This document shows, one piece after another, positions 7,787 through 16,384 of a DNA stretch of 42,556 nt (position 1 is the stretch's first letter; every line of letters begins with the position of its first letter). A program made the translations under genes and the position numbers. The stretch lies in NCBI RefSeq assembly GCF_014397785.1, contig NZ_VZQQ01000054.1, positions 1 through 42,556 on the forward strand, written 5' to 3'. The notes beneath the pieces are model-generated. The model was not told the origin of the DNA and searched no databases. It worked only from the letters and a program-made list of their open reading frames with translations. The DNA comes from Paraburkholderia podalyriae (GTDB lineage: Bacteria; Pseudomonadota; Gammaproteobacteria; Burkholderiales; Burkholderiaceae).

Positions 7787-8183
7787 TTACTTGCCGCCGT
7801 GTTTCGCCTGCCATCTCTGCATAAAGCCGGATTCGTCGTGCTGGGCATTGATGATGTTCCTAGCCAGCCGCTTCAACTCAGGGTCCTTGCCGTACTTCAG
7901 TTCCACCTCGGCCATCTCGATGGCGCCCCGGTGATGGGGAATCATGTGACACGAAATCCTTGTCGGCATCTCCAGTGTACGGAGGGGAACCCATACCTTT
8001 CATCATGCGCTCGTCATCCTCCTTGAACGCCGCTGTCGACGGGCCAGACCCGGTATCTGCCGAACTGAACATATTCATCCCAGGCATCGACGCACTCTGC
8101 TGAGCGTTCGCGGCAAGAGCAGCGATAGCCAACGTCATGCAGGCGAAAGCGGACGCGGCACGGAGGGCGGTTGAGCTTTGAAT
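7787..8183 (-). pseudogene. DUF305 periplasmic protein, frameshifted
   Basis: Two adjacent frames together spell one DUF305 protein. The first half reads a hydrophobic leader, SMPGMNMF, then AFKEDDERMMKGMG and YTGDADKDFVS. The second half reads MIPHHRGAIEMAEVELKYGKDPELKRLARNII in three-residue overlap, ending MQRWQAKHGGK. A one-base loss near 7944-7950 separates GDADKDFV from the MIPHH motif. The start also looks damaged. A strong AAGGAG at 8191-8196 precedes an ATT codon at 8181-8183 where ATG would be expected, and the signal peptide continues in frame from there. The next ATG (8138) would drop the leader. DUF305 proteins are linked to copper and metal handling. A sequencing error remains possible. 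Confidence 0.85.
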
Positions 8184-8412
8184 CTTGAATCTCCTTGATT
8201 AAACGTCACTCCGTGTAACGGTGAGATGGATGGCGACATTGCTCATGTGAGCGTTTGTAGCGATTAGAGGTACCGTCAACCGGGCGCTGGGCGTCACTCG
8301 CATCGACCCAGGAGCGCCAGTTTGAAAAGCGACGCTAGAAGGAAAATGCGGGCAACCCCCAGGGTATGACGTCCCGAGTCAGGTTTCGGCTCTCGTGGAC
8401 GACACGATGCAA

Positions 8413-8610
8413 CTACGCTTTGACAGTCGGGTGAAACCCCGCTGCTTCAATTGCCGCGAGCACACGGTCGGGCACGAGCGTCGAATCGACTGTCACGAGC
8501 TTTGCATCCATGTCGATGTTCAGCTTCGCTGCCGGGTCAACACCGGTGACGGCGCGCGTAATGGCGTTGGCACACCCGCCGCATGATATATCCAGAACTT
8601 CGAATTTCAT
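8413..8610 (-). CDS. Heavy-metal-associated (CopZ-like) metallochaperone
   Basis: A 65-residue single HMA domain. The metal-binding CxxC occurs as ISCGGCANAI at residues 8-17. The rest follows the ferredoxin-like HMA fold: VTGVDPAAKLNIDMDAKLV split by the loop, then AAIEAAGFHP at the end. Proteins of this size carry Cu(I) or similar ions to P-type ATPases, but no such ATPase lies in the window. The start is the ATG at 8610, preceded by GGAGG at good spacing. A longer in-frame opening upstream is not supported. It is the last intact gene of the leftward metal block. Confidence 0.9.
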   Translation of the reverse strand: MKFEVLDISCGGCANAITRAVTGVDPAAKLNIDMDAKLVTVDSTLVPDRVLAAIEAAGFHPTVKA

Positions 8611-8729
8611 TTCTACCTCCAAGGCAAACCGGAACCCACATCCTGAAGCTTCCCATGGTCGGAAGGTCAAGCAGGCTTAAAGCGTCTGCTTTCGCTTTCT
8701 GCTGCCGCTTGCAGGCGGTGCCCGGCAAG

Positions 8730-9491
8730 CTACCCTGGAGCGTAGCGAATCATGTCGCCACCGTGCTGCATGATGATGTGTACTGTCGCACTGATGGCAA
8801 ACGTGACGAAGGACGCTACGCCGAGCGAGGTAGCATCCTTCTGTTTTTCGTCTCCAACGTAATGAAGCACGGCCGCCGTTGCTATCCACGCCACGCCAAA
8901 ACTCATTCCAGCGAGGACATCTGAAAACCAGTGGGCTCCCAGATAAAGACGTGAAAAAGAGATGAGGAGAATGAACAGAGTCGTAGCAATCGCGATGCGA
9001 AGCCGCGCGACATTGCTCCAGGCGCGCGCGACGAAGAACGCGAGAAAACCATAGGTGACGACGCTTAGCGTCGCGTGGTTGCTGGGAAATGAGAAACCCT
9101 GAACGCCGTCGTACATCAACGCCGGTCGGGGTCGATGGATGACAAATTTCAGCGTCACTACAAAGAGCTGCGCGAACCCGACGGCCGCAATCCAGTAAAG
9201 GGCGCTTCGCAGCTTCTTTTGCGATACGAGCCAAACTAGGACGACGAGAATGACAGGGACCGTGACAGGTGCGTCTCCCAGTTCTGACACGCCAACCATC
9301 AGGGAATCGAGTAACGGGAAGCGAATCTGTTGCAACGCGGCATGAATCTGGACGTCGGCGGCGACGAGCGGGTCGCCACTGATGACATCCTCCAGTACGC
9401 CGAGGAAGAGCCATACGCCACCAATCACCAGCACCCCAGCCACGAGCAGGTTGCGGACCCCGATGCGCTCATAAAGAAGACGCCAGGTCAT
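8730..9491 (-). CDS. PAP2-family membrane phosphatase
   Basis: A 253-residue integral membrane protein with about six helices and the three PAP2 phosphatase signatures: KFVIHRPRP (motif 1), GFSFPSNHAT (motif 2, with the catalytic histidine), and SRLYLGAHWFSDVLAG (motif 3, nucleophile histidine). Such enzymes hydrolyse lipid phosphates such as phosphatidic acid or undecaprenyl pyrophosphate at the outer face of the inner membrane. The ATG overlaps the preceding MFS stop by four bases (ATGA), so translation is coupled to a gene that is frameshifted here. Its role beside efflux genes may be envelope remodelling, which is inference. Confidence 0.9.
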   Translation of the reverse strand: MTWRLLYERIGVRNLLVAGVLVIGGVWLFLGVLEDVISGDPLVAADVQIHAALQQIRFPLLDSLMVGVSELGDAPVTVPVILVVLVWLVSQKKLRSALYWIAAVGFAQLFVVTLKFVIHRPRPALMYDGVQGFSFPSNHATLSVVTYGFLAFFVARAWSNVARLRIAIATTLFILLISFSRLYLGAHWFSDVLAGMSFGVAWIATAAVLHYVGDEKQKDATSLGVASFVTFAISATVHIIMQHGGDMIRYAPG

Positions 9492-10695
9492 GCTTTGCCG
9501 CTGCGTGTGGTTGTACCGCTTGCCAGCACAAACAGCGTCGCGACGCAGAATCCTGCCCCGGCATAAAACGTCGCGCTCGCTCCGAAGCGGTCCCAGAGTT
9601 CACCGGCCACAACACTCGCGACAAGCATCGCCAGGCCGCTCATCAGGTTGAAGAAGCCGAACGCGGTGCCTTTCAGCGCGGGCGGCGCTGATTGCGCAAC
9701 CATGGTCGACAGCAGACCCTGCGTCAGCCCCATATGCAGCCCCAAAGGGCCATGCCGATTATCACGACGGGCCACGAGTTGCCATGAGCGAGCACGATGT
9801 CAGATGCGATAAGCACAATGAGGCCGCCAGACAGGAGCCTTGTGTGACTCGTCGAGTCGGCTAGCTTTCCGAACGGATACGCCGAGACGGCGTACACGAT
9901 GTTCATCGCCACCATGACGAGGGGAACGAGCGCAATCGGAACGCCTCCTTGCATCGCACGCAGAACGAGGAAGGCTTCACTGAACCGTGCGAGCGTGAAC
10001 ACTGCGCCGACACCCACGACCCACCAGTATGCCCGCGATAGTTTCTTCAGATTTTCGAGCGTAACCGGATTGACACGCTTCGCTCCCGGCTGCCGTGCAG
10101 GTTCCCTGATGCCGAACGCCAGTAACGCAACCGCGATGAGCGCCGGCACCACCGCTATCCAGAATACCCTGCGAAAGTTGTCTGCCCAGAGCAGCATCAG
10201 GACAACCGCAAGCAACGGTCCAAGAAACGCGCCGACTGTTTCCAGCGATTGTCGAAGGCCGTAGGCCGCGCCACGCAGATGTGCGGGCGTGATGTCAGCA
10301 ACGAGGGCATCTCGGGGTGCACCCCGAATACCTTTGCCGATACGGTCGACGACCCTTGCAGTCAACACGAGTCCCGCTGTGGGCGCCAGTGCGAACAGCG
10401 GTTTGCTCAATGCCCCCATGCCGTACCCGATGACCGCAAGCCACTTCCGGTTGCCAAGGTAGTCGCTCAGCGCCCCGGAAAACATCTTGACGATGGGCGT
10501 AGCCGCCTCGGCAACGCCTTCAATCAGTCCAACCACCATGGCGCTTGCTCCGAGGCTCGTTACGAGGAACATCGGTAGAAGGCTATGGATGATTTCAGAC
10601 GAGACGTCCATGAACATGCTCACGAAGCCAAGCATCCAGATGCCGCGAGGGATTTGACGGAGCGTCCCGGGGCGCTCGATGGAATCAGTCCGCAC
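9488..10695 (-). pseudogene. MFS transporter with a single frameshift
   Basis: A major facilitator gene of about 402 codons is split between two frames. The first frame (10695 down to about 9740) encodes ten or so helices with typical MFS signatures (FSGALSDYLGNRKW, DRIGKGIRGAPRDAL, YPFGKLADSTSH). It ends IGMALWG then runs into a stop. The second frame continues LHMGLTQGLLSTMVAQ and the last two helices to the ATGA overlap with the PAP2 gene. Adding one base in the G-run at about 9738-9744 restores a continuous protein. This could be a true mutation or a homopolymer sequencing error. The substrate is unknown. Relatives with the GIRGAPRDAL motif occur beside RND pumps and metal genes. Confidence 0.85.
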
Positions 10696-10707
10696 GTGTC
10701 CTCTATT

Positions 10708-10723
10708 AGGTGACGAGTTACCT
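10708..10723. promoter_or_regulatory. Near-perfect inverted repeat before the MFS gene
   Basis: AGGTGAC-GA-GTTACCT is a 7-bp inverted repeat with one mismatch, located 13 bases upstream of the MFS start codon. It lies in the 111-base gap after the RND gene and could be a repressor site or part of an RNA hairpin near the ribosome site. No regulator can be named. Confidence 0.3.
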
Positions 10724-10806
10724 CAACACTTGCATTGTCGCGCTCTAATGCAACAGGACATTGAAGTGGACCGCAGTCTGCAACGCAAATTTGTTGTCGG
10801 CCCCAC

Positions 10807-13800
10807 CTATGATGCCTTTCGGAGCTGCCGCTCGCGTCGATACACATAGAGAGCTGGCAACAGGTTTGTGCTGAGCAAGCCACTCCATAACAGCCCACCG
10901 AGTGTAACGACGGCGAGCCCTTGCTCCGGAGCTGCGCCTTTTCCGAAGCCGAGCGCGGTTGGTAGCAGACCCAGCGAGCCAGTCAGCACGGTCAGTAGAA
11001 TTGGCCTGAATCGCACCTCGACTGCATCGCGTACTGAATCGAGCACTGACAGGCCCTGCGCTTCGTTTCGCTTCACCAGTTGCAGGAGCACGATGCCATG
11101 GTTCAGGCTCACGCCAATCAACGTCAGAAACGCAATCAGGCCGATGGCGTTCAGACCGATACCACTCACGACCAGCGCGATTGCTCCGCCGGAAAATGCC
11201 AGAGGCATCTGTAGTAGAAGCAGCCCGGGAACCAGCAGGCCATCAAACTGTAGCGTCAGGATGCCAAGCATGAGTGCCAGCGCGACTGCCGCCGCGATAG
11301 CGACGTTAAGCGCGGCATGCTCCAGTTGTGGGTACAGGCCGCCAAACTTCACGTCGTATCCTGGCGGCAGGCGAAGCGTTTCGAGCGCACGCTTCGAGGC
11401 CGAGATGACCTGCCCGAGCGGCGCGGTCGGTGTGGCCAGTATCTCGATTGCACGAAGCCCATTCAGATGCCGGATGACGTTTGGCCCCGTCGCCATGTGG
11501 ACATCGGCCACGTCCCTCAAGGCGACCCAGCCGTTGGCCATGACCGGGATTTGCTTCAGTTGCTCGATGGAAAGCTGTGTGGGGTCCGCCAGTCGAACGA
11601 AGACGTCCAGGTGGCTGTTGCCCTCAGGAATCGTTGCAATCGTCTGTCCTGCCAGCAGGATGTGCAACTGTGAGAAAAGCTGTGCCGGAGTGATGCCGTG
11701 AAGGGCAAGACCGGCTGGGTCAGGGGTAATCTGCAATTCGGTGATGGGGTAACCATCGTTGTTGAATACGTCAGACAGCTTGGGCACGCCCGCGAGTCGG
11801 CTTGTCACTTCAGACGAGAGCGACTGCAGGGTCGTCATGGAATCGCCATACACGTCAATCACGAACGGCTGGGGCAACCCGGAGAGTGTCTCGCCCACAC
11901 GCTCCAGTGTCGGCGTGCCAATCGCTGTCTGTACAGCGGGCAACTTCGACGCGTCGAGGACCTGCTGCCCGATTTTATCGAGGCTGCTCGCATTAACGTT
12001 CGGTTTCAGCGCGATTTGAATCTCACCTGCGTAAGCGGGTTCGGTGTAGGAGGTTCCTGATGCCGAGCCCACGCGTACGAAAACGTGCGCGACTGGTCCA
12101 AGACCTAGCAGTCGCTTGCTTATGCGGTCAGCAACGTCCTGGGCATCGTGTAACGATGTACCGGGCGGCAGCGTAAAGCTCTCGAGCAGGACCTCCTCAT
12201 TAGGCAGCGGCAGGAAGTCGACGGGCACCAACGCGAGTCCTGCTACCGAGAGCACAAAGATAGCGATGCACGTCCAGAGGGACAGCCTTGGGCGGCGCAG
12301 GGTGAAATCCAGCAACCGGAAGTTATGGCTCTTGAGCCACGCGACCGCCCGCGAGCCTGACGTCGCGCGCCTTTCGACGTGTGGTCCGATGAAGCCCAGT
12401 ACAAGCGGAATCAGGCTCAGGGAGATGATGAGCGAGGCGATAAGGCTCACGGTCATCGCCAGTGAGAACGGCACAAAGAACAGTCCGGCGAGGCCGCCCA
12501 CGAATGCGAGCGGCAGAAAGACCGAGACGGTCGTCAGCGTGCCGGAAATATCGGGACCCGCGATGTCGCGCAAGCCCTGAGCCACCCCTTCCCACCGGCC
12601 ATCACCTAGCTCCCAGCGGTGGTAGATGCTCTCAAGCACAATGATGGCGTCGTCGGCCAGCAAGCCAACCGCAACCGAAAGGGCACCGAATGTCAGCAGG
12701 TTCAGTGTCTGTCCCATCAGATACAGGCCGGCAATACCCATCAGAAGCGAGAGCGGGATGCTCAAGGCGAGTGCCCAGATTCCGCGACTCGCGCCGAGCA
12801 TCCAGAACAGGACGGCAACGGCCAGTACCGCGCCGATAGCGAGGTTCCGTGTCAAATCCTGGGCGACCACCCCGACAATGTGCCCCTGGCTGTAAATGCG
12901 CACGAAGCGCGTACCGCGTGGCAGTTGGGATTCAAGCTCACGTAGCGTCTTGTCCACTGCGTCGACAACCGGCACGGTCGAGGCGCCTGGTTGCTTGAAG
13001 ATAATCAGCGCGATGGTCGGCCGGTTGTCGAGCTTGACCGCGTGGTGTGACGGTAGGGCTGAGCGGACAACGTCAGCCACTGCGCCGAGCGGAACACCGC
13101 CACCGGGCGCCTGCACGGACACCCCAGCATAGGCGGACGGCTCAGTTGGAAGATTTCTACCTTCGATAAAGACGTCCTGGTGCCCCAGGTCGACATATCC
13201 GCTCGGCACCATCGCGGTCGTGGTTTCCAGTGACGATGTGAGCGCCGATGCAGAGACGTTGAACCGCTGCAGCTTCCCGAGGTCGGGCCGCACCCATATT
13301 GCGTCCGCGCCTGGTCCGACGACGGACACGCGTTGAACGCCCGCCACCGCCCGGATACGGGGCGCGAAGTTCGATTCGACCAGACGCTGTACCTGTGAGG
13401 CATCTACACCGTCTGGAATCTGTATTGCATAGTCCGCGACTTCGTTGATTGCGTTGCCGGAGATTTCCGTCGTCACGCTCGTCCCTTTGGGAAGCGCGCC
13501 ATTGACGCGGCCCACCACGCCGTTGACGTCCTGCAGCGCGCTTGCGGCGGTTGTCCCTTCTGCGAACCGCGCTTCAATCTTGACTGAGCCCTGGCTCACG
13601 ACCGTCCGCACGTCGCTCAAGGACTGAAGCGACGTGAGCTCAGCCTCGACAGGCCGGGCGATTAACCCCTCGAGGTCGAGTGTGGTCGCCCCGGGCAACT
13701 GGGCGACGATGCTCACCTGCGGCATGTTGAACTGCGGCAGGACTTCCGAGTGGATGTTGATGAGCGCATAGATGCCGTAGGCAACCAGGGCGCCGTACAG

Positions 13801-13863
13801 CATGACCCATAGCAAGGGCCGCTTGACGATGTCGTTGAGCATATTTTTGTTGGGTGGCGTCAA
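10807..13863 (-). CDS. RND-family efflux pump inner-membrane subunit
   Basis: A 1018-residue RND permease. It has an N-terminal helix (WVMLYGALVAYGIYAL), a large periplasmic domain, a bundle of helices near residues 330-480, a second periplasmic domain and a C-terminal helix bundle. Helix 4 carries the proton-relay pair in GLLADDAIIVLES. Adjacent Asp-Asp is typical of drug-type RND pumps and differs from metal-type CzcA/CusA, so the substrate should not be assumed to be a metal. The start may be TTG at 13863, which overlaps the adaptor stop, or ATG at 13842 (MLNDIVKRPLLW). It forms a tripartite pump with the two genes upstream. Confidence 0.93.
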   Translation of the reverse strand: MTPPNKNMLNDIVKRPLLWVMLYGALVAYGIYALINIHSEVLPQFNMPQVSIVAQLPGATTLDLEGLIARPVEAELTSLQSLSDVRTVVSQGSVKIEARFAEGTTAASALQDVNGVVGRVNGALPKGTSVTTEISGNAINEVADYAIQIPDGVDASQVQRLVESNFAPRIRAVAGVQRVSVVGPGADAIWVRPDLGKLQRFNVSASALTSSLETTTAMVPSGYVDLGHQDVFIEGRNLPTEPSAYAGVSVQAPGGGVPLGAVADVVRSALPSHHAVKLDNRPTIALIIFKQPGASTVPVVDAVDKTLRELESQLPRGTRFVRIYSQGHIVGVVAQDLTRNLAIGAVLAVAVLFWMLGASRGIWALALSIPLSLLMGIAGLYLMGQTLNLLTFGALSVAVGLLADDAIIVLESIYHRWELGDGRWEGVAQGLRDIAGPDISGTLTTVSVFLPLAFVGGLAGLFFVPFSLAMTVSLIASLIISLSLIPLVLGFIGPHVERRATSGSRAVAWLKSHNFRLLDFTLRRPRLSLWTCIAIFVLSVAGLALVPVDFLPLPNEEVLLESFTLPPGTSLHDAQDVADRISKRLLGLGPVAHVFVRVGSASGTSYTEPAYAGEIQIALKPNVNASSLDKIGQQVLDASKLPAVQTAIGTPTLERVGETLSGLPQPFVIDVYGDSMTTLQSLSSEVTSRLAGVPKLSDVFNNDGYPITELQITPDPAGLALHGITPAQLFSQLHILLAGQTIATIPEGNSHLDVFVRLADPTQLSIEQLKQIPVMANGWVALRDVADVHMATGPNVIRHLNGLRAIEILATPTAPLGQVISASKRALETLRLPPGYDVKFGGLYPQLEHAALNVAIAAAVALALMLGILTLQFDGLLVPGLLLLQMPLAFSGGAIALVVSGIGLNAIGLIAFLTLIGVSLNHGIVLLQLVKRNEAQGLSVLDSVRDAVEVRFRPILLTVLTGSLGLLPTALGFGKGAAPEQGLAVVTLGGLLWSGLLSTNLLPALYVYRRERQLRKAS

Positions 13864-14897
13864 TCGGCTTGCTGGTAGTGCGCAGAGAAGTCCTGATGGA
13901 AGAGCAAATAAGTGTCCTGTGTGACGACCCGCTCGCCCGGCGAGAGACCGGTCCTGATAGCGGTCCAGCCGCCGTCAGCCAGTCCGGGGGCGACGTGGCG
14001 ACGGTGATTTCCCGATTTGTCGTGAACCAGTACCCACCATTCGCCGCCATCGAGGATGAGTGATGTGGATGGAATAGCCAGCCGCTTGTCGTCGGACGCT
14101 GACAGGGAGACGGTGCCGACGGCGCCAGATTCAAGGCTGCCGCCCGGTGCGACATTCAGCCAGACCTCCAGCTGACCGGGTGCCGTGACGCTCCATGACG
14201 TGCGCTGGACGACAACGTCGACGGGCGCATCGCCACGTTCAGGCAGAAACACTCCCTTCATACCGACGGAAGCCAAGGCAGCGTCGCTGCCGTAAAGCGT
14301 CGCGACAACATGGAGGTCGCGCGACGACGAGACGGTCACAAGCGCCTGTCCGGCACTCACGTACTGACCATCGGCCGCGCTGACCGCTGTCACGACGCCT
14401 GCTTCCGACGCAGTGATTGTGGCAAGTCCGGTGTAGCCTTGAGCGGCCGACTGTGCGGCCACCAGTTGCTGGCGCGCTGCATCCAGGTCAGCGCGAACGC
14501 GGGCGATAGCGTCGCGCGTGCTGAGCTGGTCCTCAAACTTTTGTTGTTCGATGGCCGCCGCTTGTGTCGCAGCGGACACGCGTATCTGGGCAGTTTTCAG
14601 GTCGGCCGCAAGACGCGTCTTCTCGGACGTCACCGTCGGCCCCGTCAGATGCGCAATCGTCTGCCCCGGTCGAACCGTTTCACCCGGCGTGATTCGCAAG
14701 CCCGAGACAATGCCCGCCGTTGGTGCGGCCAGTACAGCATTGGACACGGCCTGCACGTGCGCTGGTGCGGTTACCTTCGCCACGATGCGCTTTTGTACTG
14801 CAGGCATCGTCACAACGTCCTGGGCGAACGCGTGGGGACTCACGGCGCACCACGAGCTCACGAGGGCGGCAATAACGAGCAGGCGGATAGACTTCAT
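13860..14897 (-). CDS. Periplasmic adaptor (membrane-fusion protein) of the RND pump
   Basis: A 345-residue HlyD/MFP-family adaptor. A signal peptide (MKSIRLLVIAALVSSWCAVSPHAFA) is cleaved before QDVV. A first half-lipoyl segment (APTAGIVSGLRITPGETVRPGQ) is followed by an alpha-helical hairpin (about residues 90-150) and the second half-lipoyl segment (ITASEAGVVTAVSAADGQYVSAG). The beta-barrel and membrane-proximal domains complete the chain. It bridges the RND pump and the outer-membrane channel. The stop overlaps the RND start region (ATTGA), so translation is likely coupled. Confidence 0.92.
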   Translation of the reverse strand: MKSIRLLVIAALVSSWCAVSPHAFAQDVVTMPAVQKRIVAKVTAPAHVQAVSNAVLAAPTAGIVSGLRITPGETVRPGQTIAHLTGPTVTSEKTRLAADLKTAQIRVSAATQAAAIEQQKFEDQLSTRDAIARVRADLDAARQQLVAAQSAAQGYTGLATITASEAGVVTAVSAADGQYVSAGQALVTVSSSRDLHVVATLYGSDAALASVGMKGVFLPERGDAPVDVVVQRTSWSVTAPGQLEVWLNVAPGGSLESGAVGTVSLSASDDKRLAIPSTSLILDGGEWWVLVHDKSGNHRRHVAPGLADGGWTAIRTGLSPGERVVTQDTYLLFHQDFSAHYQQAD

Positions 14898-14904
14898 CTC
14901 GGAC

Positions 14905-16269
14905 CTATTGGAGAGATTGGTGGTCGATGGCGCTTACGCCAATCAAGGTGCACAACTCGACCTGCTGCTGAAACACTGCATTCTCGAGCTTTGTGATTGC
15001 GATACGCTGGTTGAGCCGGCGCGACTCGAGGTCCATCAACGTCGGGAGTGTCACGTCGCCCCGACCATGAGCGATACGCGCCTGTTTCGTTGCTTGCTCC
15101 AGCGACGCTTCGATTGACCGGGTGTTGCGAAGCTGTTCATCAAGCAGGTCCAGGTTTGAAACGATGTTGTCGACGGCGGCGTACGCCTCTTTGAGCCGTT
15201 GCGTGTACTCCTCGTAGAGGCTCTCCCTCGTGGCTTTTTCGACCGCAATGTTTCCCCGATTGCCGTTGAACAGCGGCAACGTCACGGTGACGGCGATGCC
15301 CGAGGTGTAGATGGCGGACGTGTCCCGGCCTCGCGTAATGCCGATATCCAGGCGGGGAAATTGCCCAAGAAGTGCTGTGCGGTAGCGCTCGTCCTGTTCC
15401 GCGTAGCCGGCGCGCAATGCTAGAAGGTCAGGACGACGCTGGCTGAGATTGGCGAGCGCGTCATGTACGGCGTCGAGCGGCACGTCGTAGGGTTCGGGCG
15501 GCGCCGCAAGCATCAGGTGGGTGCCAGGCCGCAGGTCGAGCAGTGCAGCGAGTTCCTGCTGCGCCTTGAGATGGTCCTGCCCAAGCGTGTCCAGTTGCTG
15601 CAAGCCGTCGCGGTACGCGGTTTCCGACTGCACTGCGATATCGCGCGTCACGTCGCCCCGCGCGAGCGCCTGTCGCATGCGGTCGGCGACAACCTGTTCA
15701 TGAACCACCAGTTGCGCGACCTCTGCCTCGACTCGGGCAAGGCTCACATTGCTGACATACAGCGCGTAGGCATGGTTGGCAACCTGCCATCTGGTCCACT
15801 GCAACGTGAGCTGCTGCTTGTCCGTTGCCGCCGCCGCAGCACGCTGCTTTGCCGGGTGGTCAACAAGCGCCGACACCTCGTAGCTGAGCCCGACCATGAA
15901 TGCCGGAATAAATCCAGTCGCGCCGGGACGGTCAGTGCTGAAGCTGAGCTGTGGGTCCGGGAGTAAGCCCTCGGCATATTTGTGAGCGTTTGCGATATCC
16001 AGCTCGCGTTCGGCGCGCCGGACGTCAGGACTGTGCGTCAGTGCGCGTTCGACGACCTGGTCGACAGTCAGCGGTGCAGCCGCTCCGGCGATGTTATCGG
16101 GCCAGTCCGGGGCCGTCGGAAGGGGCTTCGGCGCGTATGACGCACAGCCCCAAAATGTCGCAACCAGCACCGCAAGCGTGCCTCGCACGAACGCGAATTC
16201 TCTGACCCGACGCAGGCCAGTTGCGCGAATTCCGTTTTGCGACCTAGTATCGTAGGCACCGCTCGGCAC
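14905..16269 (-). CDS. TolC-family outer-membrane channel lipoprotein
   Basis: A 454-codon outer-membrane efflux protein. A lipobox-like site (TFWGC, cysteine near residue 42) precedes a Pro-rich linker (APKPLPTAPDWPD). Two OEP repeats follow, with the usual helices VVERALTHSPDVRRAERELDI (shown in part) and LANLSQRRPDLLALRA. Conserved LPLFNGNRG lies in the second repeat. The first ATG (16269) gives a long, basic leader before the lipobox. GTG at 16188 would give a normal-length lipoprotein signal and is a real alternative. It is the first gene of the leftward pump operon, seven bases before the adaptor. Confidence 0.9.
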   Translation of the reverse strand: MPSGAYDTRSQNGIRATGLRRVREFAFVRGTLAVLVATFWGCASYAPKPLPTAPDWPDNIAGAAAPLTVDQVVERALTHSPDVRRAERELDIANAHKYAEGLLPDPQLSFSTDRPGATGFIPAFMVGLSYEVSALVDHPAKQRAAAAATDKQQLTLQWTRWQVANHAYALYVSNVSLARVEAEVAQLVVHEQVVADRMRQALARGDVTRDIAVQSETAYRDGLQQLDTLGQDHLKAQQELAALLDLRPGTHLMLAAPPEPYDVPLDAVHDALANLSQRRPDLLALRAGYAEQDERYRTALLGQFPRLDIGITRGRDTSAIYTSGIAVTVTLPLFNGNRGNIAVEKATRESLYEEYTQRLKEAYAAVDNIVSNLDLLDEQLRNTRSIEASLEQATKQARIAHGRGDVTLPTLMDLESRRLNQRIAITKLENAVFQQQVELCTLIGVSAIDHQSLQ

Positions 16270-16315
16270 GATGGCTATCCTGTGTAAAAGACGCTCAGGA
16301 TGCTATTCCGCAAGA

Positions 16316-16332
16316 CTTAGTTTTGACTTAGC
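16316..16332. promoter_or_regulatory. PmrA/QseB-like response-regulator box 1
   Basis: CTTAGT-N5-CTTAGC: two direct half-sites with 11-base periodicity, the arrangement bound by OmpR-family regulators of the PmrA/QseB/CzcR group (HTTAAK-N5-HTTAAK). It lies in the 115-base gap between the divergent TolC and response-regulator genes. Binding is inferred. Confidence 0.6.
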
Positions 16333-16341
16333 ACGACCTGA

Positions 16342-16358
16342 ATTAGTTTTGGCTTAGC
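16342..16358. promoter_or_regulatory. PmrA/QseB-like response-regulator box 2
   Basis: ATTAGT-N5-CTTAGC, 26 bases downstream of box 1 and sharing the 16-base core TTAGTTTTGRCTTAGC with it. It ends 26 bases before the response-regulator start, which fits autoregulation as well as control of the pump. Confidence 0.6.
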
Positions 16359-16384
16359 TCGATATCCACGATTCCGCGACACCT

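Noticed and set aside
10868..12945. Several plus-strand frames of 100-277 codons
   Set aside because: They are all antisense shadows of the RND gene with Arg/Ser/Thr-rich translations.
13160..13160. Naming the RND pump CusA or CzcA
   Set aside because: The helix 4 motif LADDAIIVLE has the Asp-Asp pair of drug-type pumps, so a metal-pump symbol is not justified.
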